NCBI RefSeq assembly: GCF_001908375.1
Contig: NZ_CP017241.1
Location: forward strand, 2,173,001 to 2,237,000
Reading direction: 5' to 3'
Length of the DNA stretch: 64,000 bases
From: Rhizobium etli 8C-3
GTDB taxonomy: Bacteria > Pseudomonadota > Alphaproteobacteria > Rhizobiales > Rhizobiaceae
Shown piece after piece: positions 1 through 9,486 of this stretch. A program made the position numbers and the translations under genes. Under the pieces are notes generated by a model that was given only the letters and a program-made list of their open reading frames with translations, was not told where the DNA came from and searched no databases. Positions within the stretch are counted from its first letter, which is position 1; each line of letters starts with the position of its first letter.

Positions 1-1
1 A

Positions 2-169
2 TCGGGCGCCGCCTCCACGCCTGCCCGCCAGCCGCAGGTGCCGGACCGCCCCTATGACCCGGCGAACAGTAAAGTCCGCCAGGTCGGTCCGCAGTTCCTC
101 GCTGGCGATCAGGGTGCGATCGATCTCAAGAACCCCGCAACGCCCGGACCGCAGCCCCAGCAGAACTGA
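2..169 (+). CDS. C-terminus of a DUF2865-type protein (5' end outside window)
   Basis: An open frame enters from the left edge and ends at TGA 167-169. The 55 visible residues end in VRQVGPQFLAGDQGAIDLK followed by a Pro/Gln tail. A 'VGPxFLxDxxxAIDL' ending before a Pro-rich tail is what I recall for rhizobial DUF2865 envelope or secreted proteins of unknown function. Only the tail is present, so the characteristic Cys-rich core cannot be checked and the family call is tentative. It converges with bluB, whose stop lies 7 bases downstream. Confidence 0.5.
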   Translation, partial: SGAASTPARQPQVPDRPYDPANSKVRQVGPQFLAGDQGAIDLKNPATPGPQPQQN

Positions 170-176
170 CGCGTCG

Positions 177-884
<708 letters not shown>

Positions 885-947
885 TCAGCACCCGCGCACA
901 GGCGCGGGAAGCGTCAAAACTTCGCCGCCGTCCACGCGGTTCGGTCT

Positions 948-1120
948 ATCTTGTCAGGCCGGTCTTCTGACTTGGCGTCACCCGCTTGCCGCGGCCTTCC
1001 CGGCAGATGCCAGTGGCCATTGTTGCAGAAAGCGTCAGCCTCACAGCGTTGGGCACGTTCCGGTCCTTCACCGGATTCCCGATTCTCCTGCTGGATGCAG
1101 GCACCTGACGCAGTCTCTAT
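948..1120 (-). promoter_or_regulatory. Cobalamin riboswitch upstream of bluB
   Basis: Read on the minus strand, the roughly 170 bases before bluB hold the conserved parts of an AdoCbl riboswitch in order. They are the 5' GCGTCAGGTGCC element (about 1102-1113), the GCCACTGG and GGGAAGG(CC) core motifs (about 995-1016), and the B12 box reading AGTCAGAAGACCGGCCTG (about 955-972). The known mechanism is repression of B12 genes when adenosylcobalamin is abundant, usually by hiding the ribosome binding site or terminating transcription. I infer it controls bluB alone, since the next gene upstream ends at 1141. Confidence 0.9.
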
Positions 1121-1140
1121 CGTCCGAGTCGGCGGCTCGT

Positions 1141-1971
1141 TCAAGTCCCGGGGAAATAACGCACATAGGCAAATTCGTCACCATCAGGTGACCAGCAGGG
1201 TACATTGATCGTTCCCTGTCCGCCGAAGAGCTCGAACAGCGTGGTCAGGTTGCCGCCGTCTATGTCCATCAGCCGCAACCGCACATCGAGGTCGCGCGGA
1301 TGATCGAAGACCTCCGGATCGTAAGAAAGGATCAGCACCTTGTCGTTCTTCGGCGAGGGATGCGCAAACCAGTTGCCATAATTGTCGAATGTCACCTGTT
1401 CCAGGCCGGTTCCATCCGGATGGATGCGCCAGATCTGCATGAGACCGGTGCGGCTGGAGTTGAAGTAGATCCATCTCCCGTCAGACGAATAATCCGGCCC
1501 GTCGTTTCGACCCTCGCCATGCGTCAGCCGTTTTTCGGGGCCACCATCGACGGAGATCGTATAAATGTCGAAGAGGTCGTCGCGAATGCCGCAATAGGCG
1601 AGCTCCCTGCCGTTCGGTGACCAACCGTGCCAATAGGAGGGCAGATTTTCGGTGATCAGCCGCGGCGTCCCGCCAGCCGCCGGCAGAATATAGATCGCCG
1701 ACTTGCCGAATTCGGTCTTGTCGGAAATGACGATTTGCGTCCCGTCCGGCGAAATGCCGTGATCGTTATTACACTGCGTTGCAAAATCCGTATCGACCTG
1801 TTGGAGGCCGCCGGTACCGTCCGGCCGCAGCCGGTAAAGCAACCCGTCGCCATTCAACAGCACATAGCCGCCATCGGGCGAAAAATTCGGCGCCTCGATC
1901 AGCTTTTCCGTCTGGACGACAATCCGGCTTTCGCCGGTGCGAATATTGTAGATCTCGACCGAACTGCGCAT
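1141..1971 (-). CDS. TolB-like WD40/PD40 beta-propeller protein
   Basis: 276 residues made of repeated PD40 blades. The pattern 'sPDGxxIvfsS..G...Iy...dG' recurs in FSPDGGYVLL, ISPDGTQIVI, WSPNGRELAY, YSSDGRWIYF and CWSPDGDEFAY. There is no signal peptide, unlike periplasmic TolB, so a cytosolic propeller is likely. ATG 1971 has GGGAG 5 bases upstream. It starts 20 bases after the nadE stop on the same strand, suggesting co-transcription. The substrate or partner cannot be read from the sequence. Confidence 0.8.
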   Translation of the reverse strand: MRSSVEIYNIRTGESRIVVQTEKLIEAPNFSPDGGYVLLNGDGLLYRLRPDGTGGLQQVDTDFATQCNNDHGISPDGTQIVISDKTEFGKSAIYILPAAGGTPRLITENLPSYWHGWSPNGRELAYCGIRDDLFDIYTISVDGGPEKRLTHGEGRNDGPDYSSDGRWIYFNSSRTGLMQIWRIHPDGTGLEQVTFDNYGNWFAHPSPKNDKVLILSYDPEVFDHPRDLDVRLRLMDIDGGNLTTLFELFGGQGTINVPCWSPDGDEFAYVRYFPGT

Positions 1972-1991
1972 GCATACTCCCGGATCTTGGG

Positions 1992-3671
1992 TTACCGGTC
2001 GCGGAACCGGTTGGTAATCGGGTAGCGGCGATCGCGCCCAAAGTTCTTCTTGGTTATCTTGACGCCCGGAGCCGATTGGCGGCGTTTGTATTCGGCGAGA
2101 TAGAGCAAATGCTCGACGCGGTGGACGGTCGCCACATCATGCCCGCGCGCGAGGATCTCCTCGACCGCCATCTCCTTCTCGACGAGGCATTCGAGGATGT
2201 CGTCCAGAACCGGATAAGGCGGCAGCGAATCCTGGTCCGTCTGGTCCGGGCGAAGTTCGGCGGACGGCGCCTTGTCGATGATGTTCTGCGGGATCACCTT
2301 GCCGGACGGCCCCAGCGCGTCCGGCGGCACATGACTGTTGCGCCAGCGCGACAGCGCATAGACCTGCATCTTGTAAAGGTCCTTGATCGGATTGAACCCG
2401 CCGTTCATATCGCCGTAGAGCGTCGCATATCCAACCGACATTTCCGATTTGTTGCCGGTCGTGACAACCATCGAGCCGAACTTGTTGGAGATTGCCATCA
2501 GGATCGTGCCGCGCGCACGGCTTTGCAGGTTCTCCTCGGTAATGCCGCTATCGGTTCCTTCGAACAGCCGTGAGAGCGCCGAAGTGAAGCCGTTCACCGG
2601 GTCCTCGATCGGCACGATGTCGTAACGACAGCCGAGCGCCTTGGCGCAATCGGCGGCATCCTTCAGCGAATCGGTTGACGTGTAGCGATACGGCAGCATC
2701 ACCGTTCGAACGCGCTCCTCGCCCAGAGCATCGACGGCGATCGCCGCGCAGAGCGCCGAGTCGATACCGCCGGAGAGACCAAGGACGACATTCTTGAATC
2801 CATTCTTGTTCACATAATCACGGAAACCGACCAGGCAGGCGCGATAGTCGGCCTCGTCGGGCTCGGGAATCCGAGACATGGGGCCTTCGCTGCAGCGCCA
2901 ACCATGTTCGCCGCGCTTCCAGGTCGTCACCGCCAGCGCCGTTTCGAACTGGCTCATCTGAAAGGCCAGCGTCCTGTCGCCATTGAAGGCGAAACTCCCA
3001 CCGTCGAAGACGAGTTCGTCCTGGCCGCCGAGTTGATTGGCAAAGACGAGCGGTAGGCCGGTTTCGATCACCTGCTTGAGCGCCACCTGATGGCGCACGT
3101 CGACCTTGCCGCGATAATAGGGCGAACCGTTCGGCACGAGCAGGATTTCGGCGCCACTTTCGGCAAGTGTCTCGCAGACGTCGAGATCGTTCCAGATCTC
3201 TTCGCAGATCGGCACGCCGATCCGCACACCGCGGAAATTCACCGGCCCCGGCATCGACCCTTCGGAAAAGACGCGCTTCTCGTCGAACTCGCCGTAGTTC
3301 GGGAGGTCGATCTTGTCACGCAGCACCAGGATCTGGCCGCCGTCGAGAACTGCAACCGAGTTGTGCCGCCCGGTCTTTCCCTGCCGCGGAAAGCCGACGA
3401 TGACGCCGGGGCCGCCGTCTGCGGTATCGGCTGCGAGGTCCTCGACCGCCTTCAGGCAGGCCCTTAGGAAGGCCGGTTTCAGCACGAGGTCTTCCGGCGG
3501 ATAACCGGAAATGAAAAGCTCCGTCAGAAGCAGCAGATCCGCGCCCTGGCGGGCCGCATCGGTGCGTGCCTCACGAGCTTTGGCGAGGTTTCCGGCGACA
3601 TCGCCGACTGTCGGGTTCAACTGGGCAACGGCAATCCGGAGCGTATTCAAAGGAGCGTTTTCCTGTGTCAT
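1992..3671 (-). CDS. nadE: NAD(+) synthetase, glutamine-hydrolysing
   Basis: 559 residues in two domains. The N-terminal nitrilase-type glutaminase (about 1-260) shows the Glu-Lys-Cys triad: Glu51 in LLTELFISGYPPE, Lys120 in LRDKIDLPNYGEF and Cys156 in VPICEEIWND. The C-terminal ATP-pyrophosphatase domain has the P-loop SGGIDS at about 300-305. It amidates deamido-NAD to NAD in the last step of NAD synthesis, drawing ammonia from glutamine. Start ATG 3671 gives the usual N-terminus just before LRIAVAQLNPTVGD; ATG 3680 in the same frame is also possible and neither has a strong ribosome binding site. Confidence 0.95.
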   Translation of the reverse strand: MTQENAPLNTLRIAVAQLNPTVGDVAGNLAKAREARTDAARQGADLLLLTELFISGYPPEDLVLKPAFLRACLKAVEDLAADTADGGPGVIVGFPRQGKTGRHNSVAVLDGGQILVLRDKIDLPNYGEFDEKRVFSEGSMPGPVNFRGVRIGVPICEEIWNDLDVCETLAESGAEILLVPNGSPYYRGKVDVRHQVALKQVIETGLPLVFANQLGGQDELVFDGGSFAFNGDRTLAFQMSQFETALAVTTWKRGEHGWRCSEGPMSRIPEPDEADYRACLVGFRDYVNKNGFKNVVLGLSGGIDSALCAAIAVDALGEERVRTVMLPYRYTSTDSLKDAADCAKALGCRYDIVPIEDPVNGFTSALSRLFEGTDSGITEENLQSRARGTILMAISNKFGSMVVTTGNKSEMSVGYATLYGDMNGGFNPIKDLYKMQVYALSRWRNSHVPPDALGPSGKVIPQNIIDKAPSAELRPDQTDQDSLPPYPVLDDILECLVEKEMAVEEILARGHDVATVHRVEHLLYLAEYKRRQSAPGVKITKKNFGRDRRYPITNRFRDR

Positions 3672-3850
3672 GTCATCCATTTAGCGCGGGTCGCCCGCCT
3701 CTTCAATTGCCCGTTCCATGAAAAGACGCCGGGTATGGCGGGCGAAAAACTCAAACCCTTGGGAAAAGCCGGCGCCCCGCAAGGTTCATCTAGCGTTCAT
3801 GACGGACATGTGACACTTCGGTGAAAATTTTATGACATCGGAGCATACCG

Positions 3851-5785
3851 TTGATTGCGTTGATAATGAAGTCTCTACCCTCGAGCAAAGCAGCACTGCT
3901 TTCCGCCGGTTTCGGGTCGAGTTTAAAGTCTCCGGCAGCGCGCGCGGCAATCGGCATCCTGTTTTCGTTTTCCCTCGCTTTCCTCAGCGTCGTCGCTGTC
4001 GAATGGATTGCGCGCGGCACCTTGACCGATGTGGGCGAGTTCCTGACATCGACGGTCAGGCCCGGCATGACGACCGTCGCCATGCTGGCGATCGTGATGT
4101 TGACCCTCGATGCCGTATTTGGCCGGCGCCACCAGTCGGCATTTGTATTGATCCCGCTTTTTCTGGTTCCTGCCTTTGTCTCCAATCAGAAGCAGCACTT
4201 TCTCTCCGACCCCTTCTATCCGTCAGACATACTCTTTACTCGTCAGATCATGGAGCTGCTGCCGGTCATGGTGCGAGACAGGCCGTTGACCGCCGCAACG
4301 CTTCTCGTCGGCATCGTGCTTTTCGCCTCAGGCATAGTTTTCGCATGGCGTTATGCATGGCAGAACTTTCCCAAGCTCTCGCGCCAGGCACGCCTGCGCC
4401 ACCTCTGCCTTGGGCTGCCGGTGATAGCGGCCTTCGCCTCGCTCATGGACTATTCGCAATATTCCTACGTTCGCGACCGCCTGCAGGTCGTACCGATGAT
4501 GTGGGACCAGAAGGAAAACTACCGCAGCAACGGTTTCATACTGGCCTTCCTCTTCAACATCCCGATGGCCGACGTCGCAGCGCCCGCCGGTCTCAACGCC
4601 GATGCACTCGACGCGATTCCCTCGCGCAACTACGGCTATCTGACGGGCCCGAAAGAAAAGCCGGACATCATTATGCTGATGAGCGAGTCCTTTTGGGATC
4701 CGACGAGGTTGAAAAATCTCTCGTTCAGCGCCGACCCGATGCCGAACGTCCGCGCCGCGCAGTCCGGATACGTCTTCTCGCCGGAATTCGGCGGCATGAC
4801 CGCCAATGTCGAATTTGAGGCACTGACCGGATTTTCGAACGCCTTCCTGCCTTACGGCAGCATTCCTTACCAGCAATATGTCCGCAGCGACGTGCCCTCG
4901 CTTGCCACCTTCTTCCGCGGCGAAGGCTATATCGCCCGCGCCTTGCACCCCTTCAGTGGCTGGTTCTGGAACCGCAACCAGGTCTACAAGGATTTCGGTT
5001 TCGAGGAGTTCCGGACCGAAGAAACGATGCCGCCGATGGAAAAGCGCGGCATCTTCGCCTCCGACGATTCCCTGACGAAGGAGATCATGCGCGAGGGCGA
5101 CGGCCTCGATAAGCCATTCTTCTTCTTCGCCGTCACCTTGCAGGGACATGGTCCCTACGAGCCGTATCGCTATGCACGCAACACGATTGGCATCCGCGGC
5201 AACATTCCAGAGGCCGATCGTGCGACGCTTGCGACCTATGCGCAGGGCGTGAAGGAAGCTGACGACAGTCTCAAGATGCTGATGAATTGGGCCTCGAAGC
5301 GCGAGCGCGAAACGATCATCGTGCTCTGGGGCGATCACCTGCCGCCGCTCGGCAACGTCTATATGAGCGCCGGCTACATGGCGGACCAGGTGGCCACCCG
5401 CAGGGCGCCGCTCGACGTAATGAAGCGCGAGCATGAAACGCCGCTGGTCATCTGGTCGAACAAGAAAGGGGTGAAGCAGAACGTCGGCACGATCAGCCCG
5501 TCGCTGATCTCCTACAACCTCCTCAAGTTCGCCGGTTTCGAGCATCCCTTCTACACCGGCTTCCTCGGCCGCGTGCAGAAGAAATACGACATCATCGACC
5601 GTTACCAACTGGCGGCGCGCAACAAGAATGTGACGCCGGACTGGTTGCGCGACCGGAAAAAACTCGACCCCCTTGTGCGTGATTACGGCTACCTGCAGCA
5701 CGACATCATGTTCGGCAAAGCGCGGACGCTGGAGCGCTTTTTCCCAAAGCACGACCTGCTCGCCGAGGGCCACCTGAGCCATTGA
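3851..5785 (+). CDS. LtaS/OpgB-like membrane sulfatase-fold transferase
   Basis: 644 residues. The first ~205 carry about five membrane segments (near 32-52, 72-90, 96-112, 142-165 and 183-200). A periplasmic alkaline-phosphatase-fold domain follows. Its marks are IIMLMSESFWD (metal-binding Glu), GGMTANVEFEALTG, where the Thr matches the LtaS nucleophile, HPFSGWFWNR, LQGHGPYEPY and the metal motif WGDHLPP. LtaS and OpgB relatives move phosphoglycerol from lipid to polymer; in rhizobia a cyclic-glucan or lipid acceptor is plausible, but this is inference. TTG 3851 has CGGAG 7 bases upstream; ATG 3866 is the alternative. Confidence 0.8.
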   Translation: MIALIMKSLPSSKAALLSAGFGSSLKSPAARAAIGILFSFSLAFLSVVAVEWIARGTLTDVGEFLTSTVRPGMTTVAMLAIVMLTLDAVFGRRHQSAFVLIPLFLVPAFVSNQKQHFLSDPFYPSDILFTRQIMELLPVMVRDRPLTAATLLVGIVLFASGIVFAWRYAWQNFPKLSRQARLRHLCLGLPVIAAFASLMDYSQYSYVRDRLQVVPMMWDQKENYRSNGFILAFLFNIPMADVAAPAGLNADALDAIPSRNYGYLTGPKEKPDIIMLMSESFWDPTRLKNLSFSADPMPNVRAAQSGYVFSPEFGGMTANVEFEALTGFSNAFLPYGSIPYQQYVRSDVPSLATFFRGEGYIARALHPFSGWFWNRNQVYKDFGFEEFRTEETMPPMEKRGIFASDDSLTKEIMREGDGLDKPFFFFAVTLQGHGPYEPYRYARNTIGIRGNIPEADRATLATYAQGVKEADDSLKMLMNWASKRERETIIVLWGDHLPPLGNVYMSAGYMADQVATRRAPLDVMKREHETPLVIWSNKKGVKQNVGTISPSLISYNLLKFAGFEHPFYTGFLGRVQKKYDIIDRYQLAARNKNVTPDWLRDRKKLDPLVRDYGYLQHDIMFGKARTLERFFPKHDLLAEGHLSH

Positions 5786-5827
5786 GTGCAGTCGGCGGCT
5801 CCGTTGCACATGTAACTCGAAGATCGC

Positions 5828-5986
5828 ATGACGATCCCAATCTCGACGAGACGCTGAAACAGCGGCTGCGGATTCGCGCCGCACGCATGGCCACTCCCGG
5901 AAGACGAAGCCCGTCACCCAGCCGCTGACGTCGATTTCAACATCACCGGCTTCGGCAAATTTGGCCTTGATGTTGTCAATTCCTGG
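5828..5986 (+). pseudogene. Remnant of a FitA/VapB antitoxin joined to a VapC/FitB toxin tail
   Basis: Three reading frames must be stitched together. Frame one gives MTI, frame two NLDETLKQRLRIRAAR, frame three HGHS, then back to EDEAR. This is the usual ribbon-helix-helix FitA/VapB start (TI.NLDE.LK.RLR.RAA.HG.S.E.EAR). The last frame runs on into NITGFGKFGLDVVNSW, which resembles the C-terminal 'RNxxDFxxxGLxVVNPW' of PIN-domain toxins. The antitoxin tail and most of the toxin are missing, so an internal deletion plus at least three frameshifts is inferred. No functional product is expected. Confidence 0.55.
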
Positions 5987-6075
5987 AGGAGTCGGATAGT
6001 GGCAAGGCGCAAGCTGAGCGCACATTCGCTGACTAAGCAGATCTTCCGCGCGGGTGCCAGATATCGGAGCCAGTC

Positions 6076-6609
6076 ATGAATAATATCTCGAACTTCGTTC
6101 ACCTGCATTTCGACAGGCCGACTGAGCAACTCGGCGACATCGAAAAGCGCGTCCTCAGGAGGACGCACGAACGCAAGATCATCTCGACCGACGTCAATGA
6201 AGCCTTTTCCGCCGAGGCGACCTTCGGAGCGCGCGTCGCTGACGGTATCGCAAGGGTGGGCGGCTCCTGGTCCTTCATTATCGCCTTCCTCGCTTTCCTG
6301 GCGATCTGGGCGGTAATAAACACCATTGTCCTTGCAACGCGCGCCTTCGACCCTTATCCCTTCGTCTTCCTGAACCTGATCCTCTCCATGCTGGCCGCTC
6401 TCCAGGCGCCGATCATCATGATGTCGCAGAACCGGCAGGCCGAGCGCGACCGCTTCGAAGCAGCCAAGGATTATGAAGTAAATCTCAAGGCCGAGCTCGA
6501 GGTCATGTCACTGCACCAGAAAATCGACATGCACGTCGTGACTGAACTCGCCGCGCTGCGTGAAGAGGTCGGGCGCCTGAACACTTTGCTGGCCGGAAAA
6601 GGGGCTTAA
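6076..6609 (+). CDS. DUF1003 membrane protein
   Basis: 177 residues. Two membrane segments (about 60-85 and 92-113) surround the family signature PYPFVFLNLILSMLAALQAP followed by IIMMSQNRQAERD. The C-terminal ~60 residues are charged and likely coiled coil (AELEVMSLHQKID...ELAALREEVGRLNTLL). DUF1003 proteins are inner-membrane proteins of unknown function. ATG 6076 has GGAG 6 bases upstream. Its TAA overlaps the stop codon of the convergent GFA gene by 4 bases. Confidence 0.9.
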   Translation: MNNISNFVHLHFDRPTEQLGDIEKRVLRRTHERKIISTDVNEAFSAEATFGARVADGIARVGGSWSFIIAFLAFLAIWAVINTIVLATRAFDPYPFVFLNLILSMLAALQAPIIMMSQNRQAERDRFEAAKDYEVNLKAELEVMSLHQKIDMHVVTELAALREEVGRLNTLLAGKGA

Positions 6610-7001
6610 ACACCTTTTGCGTATTTCAGCGCGCCTTCGTCAATCTCATAGAAGTCGCCCTTGTCGGCACAGTAGATATGATAGCCGAAGGAAAGCCCGC
6701 TCGGCAGGTCGAAGGCACCGGCCATCACGGAAACTTCTGGCGATCCCTTCCGCTGCCAAAAGAGCGCCGAACCGCAGTTTTCGCAGAAGCCGCGCTCAGC
6801 CGTCTCGCTCGACCGGTACCAGCGGATCGAGCTATTGCCCTCGATCGTCAGGCTATCTAGGGAGACGTCGCAAGACGCGTAGTAGAGCCCAGTCTGCCGT
6901 CGGCACTGTGAGCAATGACATGCGACAACTGGTCCGGGCTTGCGCCGGCTTAAAAACCTCACCGCCCCGCAGGCACAGCCACCCGTATATTCCTTTGTCA
7001 T
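6606..7001 (-). CDS. GFA-family (glutathione-dependent formaldehyde-activating-like) zinc protein
   Basis: 131 residues with the Mss4-like zinc-binding cysteines of the family: GCACGAVRF near the N-terminus, ACHCSQCRRQTG at about 34-45 and FCENCGSALFW at about 71-81. Members bind zinc; only a few are linked to glutathione-formaldehyde chemistry, and the substrate here is unknown. ATG 6999-7001 is preferred over the upstream in-frame start because CGGAG lies 7 bases before it and the family begins close to the first Cys motif. Confidence 0.85.
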   Translation of the reverse strand: MTKEYTGGCACGAVRFLSRRKPGPVVACHCSQCRRQTGLYYASCDVSLDSLTIEGNSSIRWYRSSETAERGFCENCGSALFWQRKGSPEVSVMAGAFDLPSGLSFGYHIYCADKGDFYEIDEGALKYAKGV

Positions 7002-7156
7002 TCGCAGCTCCGTTTTCGATGGAATGCGAAATTGGCCGCTTGCCTGGAGCTGCGTCAAATCCAATTCCTTGAAGCACAGCGTCAAGAATTTTGATGCCGG
7101 ACTTCCTAAAAGCCCTGACCAGCAATCGGTGCATGTTCAAGAGAGAATAAACGGTG

Positions 7157-7560
7157 TTAGAGGTCAGGGACTTGCCTGATGAGATCTCGCATTCTTGCGT
7201 TGAGCGTGATGACGATTTTGCCCTTGACGGCGCCCATGGCGACCTTCGCGGGTTTGCTGTTTTTTCTAGTGCGTGACCAGGTCGGTGGTCGGTCCTAAAG
7301 AGCTGACCGAAGTCTTTTGCGAACTGCCTGATCTGTTTGGCGTTCACCCGTGCCACCGGCAACTGCGTCGCCAGCAGTGCATCGGGCCTCATAGCCGCCG
7401 GTCGGCTCCAGGACGAGCCGCTCGCCCCCTCAAAAGGGGCAAGATCCCGGCAGCGGTGTTGGCAAAACTCGCCGACTGCTCCTCTGGCAAAAGGCAGACG
7501 TCAAAGGATGTTTTTGATATGTCGATGCCGACAAACCGGATAGGTATAGGTCTTGAAGGG
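7157..7560 (-). pseudogene. Degraded IS110-family transposase
   Basis: Minus-strand translation across frames recovers FVGIDISKTSFDVCLLP (the usual IS110 N-terminus with the first acidic residue), then LVLEPTGGYEA in a second frame, then VNAKQIRQFAKDFGQLFRTD in a third. After a gap it continues with KPAKVAMGAVKGKIVITLNA and RMRDLIRQ before a TAA at 7157-7159, the typical IS110 C-terminus. The middle of the gene, including most of the catalytic and serine-containing regions, is missing. No intact start codon or element ends were found, so this is a dead fragment. Confidence 0.8.
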
Positions 7561-7761
7561 CTTATCCCTCTTATGCGCGAGCGTGAAACCCTCTCAACGG
7601 TTCGACCTAGCCTTCAAGTAGCAAAAGATTCTTTACTTACGAACGAAAGTTCGGGTCCGGAAAGACAAGCCGCTTTGGGCACCGCCATTGCGGTTTTCAA
7701 TCACCACAATGACAAACGCGGCCAGACCGTCATAGCACTGTCCCGCCTTGCAATGTATAAG

Positions 7762-7780
7762 GCCCGGCGCTGAGCCGGGC
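7762..7780 (-). terminator. Hairpin downstream of DAHP synthase gene
   Basis: GCCCGGC (7762-7768) and GCCGGGC (7774-7780) form a perfect 7-bp stem around GCTGA, 26 bases past the stop of the minus-strand DAHP synthase gene. There is no long T-tract, so termination strength is uncertain. Confidence 0.6.
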
Positions 7781-7805
7781 TCTCGATTTCGTTCATTCGT
7801 GCAGA

Positions 7806-9179
7806 TCAGCCGTTGACGGCCATCCGCTTCTCGTCGCGGCCGCCCTTCATGCGCTCGGCGAGCAGGAAGGCCAGTTCGAGCGCCTGGTCGGCATTGAGGC
7901 GCGGGTCGCAATGCGTGTGGTAGCGGTCCTGCAGATCGTCCGCAGAAACGGCGCGGGCGCCACCCGTGCATTCCGTCACGTCCTTGCCGGTCATCTCGAT
8001 ATGAATGCCGCCCGGATGCGTGCCTTCTGCGCGGTGGATCTGGAAGAAGCTTTCGACTTCCGACAGGATGCGCTCGAACGGACGCGTCTTGTAATTGTTG
8101 AGCGTGATCGTATTGCCGTGCATCGGGTCGCAGGACCAGACGACCTTGCGGCCTTCGCGCTCGACCGAACGGATGAGGCGCGGAAGGTGGTCGGCAACCT
8201 TTTCGTGGCCGAAACGGCAGATCAGCGTCAGGCGGCCGGCTTCGTTTGCCGGGTTCAGGATGTCGATCAGGTTCAAGAGGTCGTCCGCCTGCAGCGACGG
8301 GCCGCATTTAAGCCCGATTGGATTCTTGATGCCTCGGCAGTATTCGACATGCGCATGGTCGGCCTGGCGCGTGCGATCGCCAATCCAGATCATGTGGCCG
8401 GAAGTCGCGTACCAGTCGCCGGAGGTGGAATCGACGCGCGTCAGCGCTTCTTCGTAGCCGAGCAGCAGCGCCTCGTGGCTGGTGAAGAAATCCGTCTCGC
8501 GCAGGCTCGGGTGGTTCTCGGACGTGATGCCGATCGCCTTCATGAAGTCCATGGTTTCGCTGATGCGGTCGGCAAGCTTGCGGTAGCGCTCGCCCTGCGG
8601 GCTGTCCTTGACGAAGCCGAGCATCCACTGGTGGACGTTCTCGAGGTTGGCATAGCCGCCCATCGCGAAGGCGCGCAAGAGGTTCAGCGTCGCGGCCGAC
8701 TGGCGGTAAGCCATGGCCTGACGTTCCGGGTTCGGAATACGCGCTTCCTCGGTGAATTCGATGCCGTTGACAATATCGCCGCGGTAGCTCGGCAGCGAGA
8801 CGCCGTTCTGCGTTTCGATGCCCGAAGAGCGCGGCTTGGCGAACTGGCCGGCAATGCGGCCGACCTTGACCACAGGCAGCTGTGCGCCGAACGTCAGCAC
8901 GACGGCCATCTGCAGGAAGGCGCGGAAGAAGTCGCGGATAGTGTCGGCACCGTGCTCGGCGAAGCTCTCGGCGCAGTCCCCGCCCTGCAGCAGGAAACCG
9001 TTACCTTCGGAGACATTGGCGAGATGTTTCTTGAGACGGCGCGCTTCACCCGCAAATACGAGCGGCGGATAGGTGGCGAGCTGGGCTTCCGTTGCCGCCA
9101 AAGCGGCCTGGTCGGGATAGTCCGGGACCTGCTGGATCGGCTTTTGCCTCCAACTGCTCGGGGTCCAAGTCTCTGCCAT
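7806..9179 (-). CDS. Class II 3-deoxy-7-phosphoheptulonate synthase
   Basis: 457 residues; condenses phosphoenolpyruvate with erythrose 4-phosphate, the first step of the shikimate pathway. It matches the plant/Mycobacterium-like class II family along its length: [76 protein letters not shown] and [13 protein letters not shown]. Rhizobia generally use this class. ATG 9179 (MAETWTP) is preferred, with AAGGTG just upstream; an in-frame GTG at 9188 is possible. A hairpin follows the stop. Confidence 0.95.
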   Translation of the reverse strand: MAETWTPSSWRQKPIQQVPDYPDQAALAATEAQLATYPPLVFAGEARRLKKHLANVSEGNGFLLQGGDCAESFAEHGADTIRDFFRAFLQMAVVLTFGAQLPVVKVGRIAGQFAKPRSSGIETQNGVSLPSYRGDIVNGIEFTEEARIPNPERQAMAYRQSAATLNLLRAFAMGGYANLENVHQWMLGFVKDSPQGERYRKLADRISETMDFMKAIGITSENHPSLRETDFFTSHEALLLGYEEALTRVDSTSGDWYATSGHMIWIGDRTRQADHAHVEYCRGIKNPIGLKCGPSLQADDLLNLIDILNPANEAGRLTLICRFGHEKVADHLPRLIRSVEREGRKVVWSCDPMHGNTITLNNYKTRPFERILSEVESFFQIHRAEGTHPGGIHIEMTGKDVTECTGGARAVSADDLQDRYHTHCDPRLNADQALELAFLLAERMKGGRDEKRMAVNG

Positions 9180-9486
9180 TTTAGTCACCTTTGTCTCGCC
9201 GGGATCGCTGCCCGGCGCCTGTCGTCCACAATAACGGCGGCTTATAAACCTTTAGCATCCGCTTGCCTAGCGCCGTTCGACATCGTTCTGAACGGAAGCC
9301 AATGCTGCCACGCTTACAAGATAAGCCCCTGATGCGCCTTCAATCCCGCCCTCCGATTTACGTTACATATACTATAAATTTTTGGGGGTAATTCAGCAAT
9401 TTGTGTCAAACACGAATCTGAAACTGCACGCCATGAAGAGCGCGCTTCGTCTTCGCCGATGATCGGCCCGATCCTGGGGGAATGAT
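9180..9486. other. Intergenic region between divergent DAHP synthase and TadG-like genes
   Basis: About 307 bases with no convincing open frame. The 5' side has a GC-rich inverted repeat (GCCGGG ... CCCGGC) near 9198-9217. The 3' side is AT-rich around 9360-9390 (ACATATACTATAAATTTTT) and probably holds the promoter of the TadG-like gene. No exact promoter could be assigned. Confidence 0.4.

Noticed and set aside
4328..6025. 565-codon minus-strand frame
   Set aside because: Antisense to the LtaS-like gene and the toxin-antitoxin remnant; no domain or plausible start.
7911..9332. 473-codon plus-strand frame
   Set aside because: A mirror of the highly conserved class II DAHP synthase gene, produced by GC-rich codon bias.
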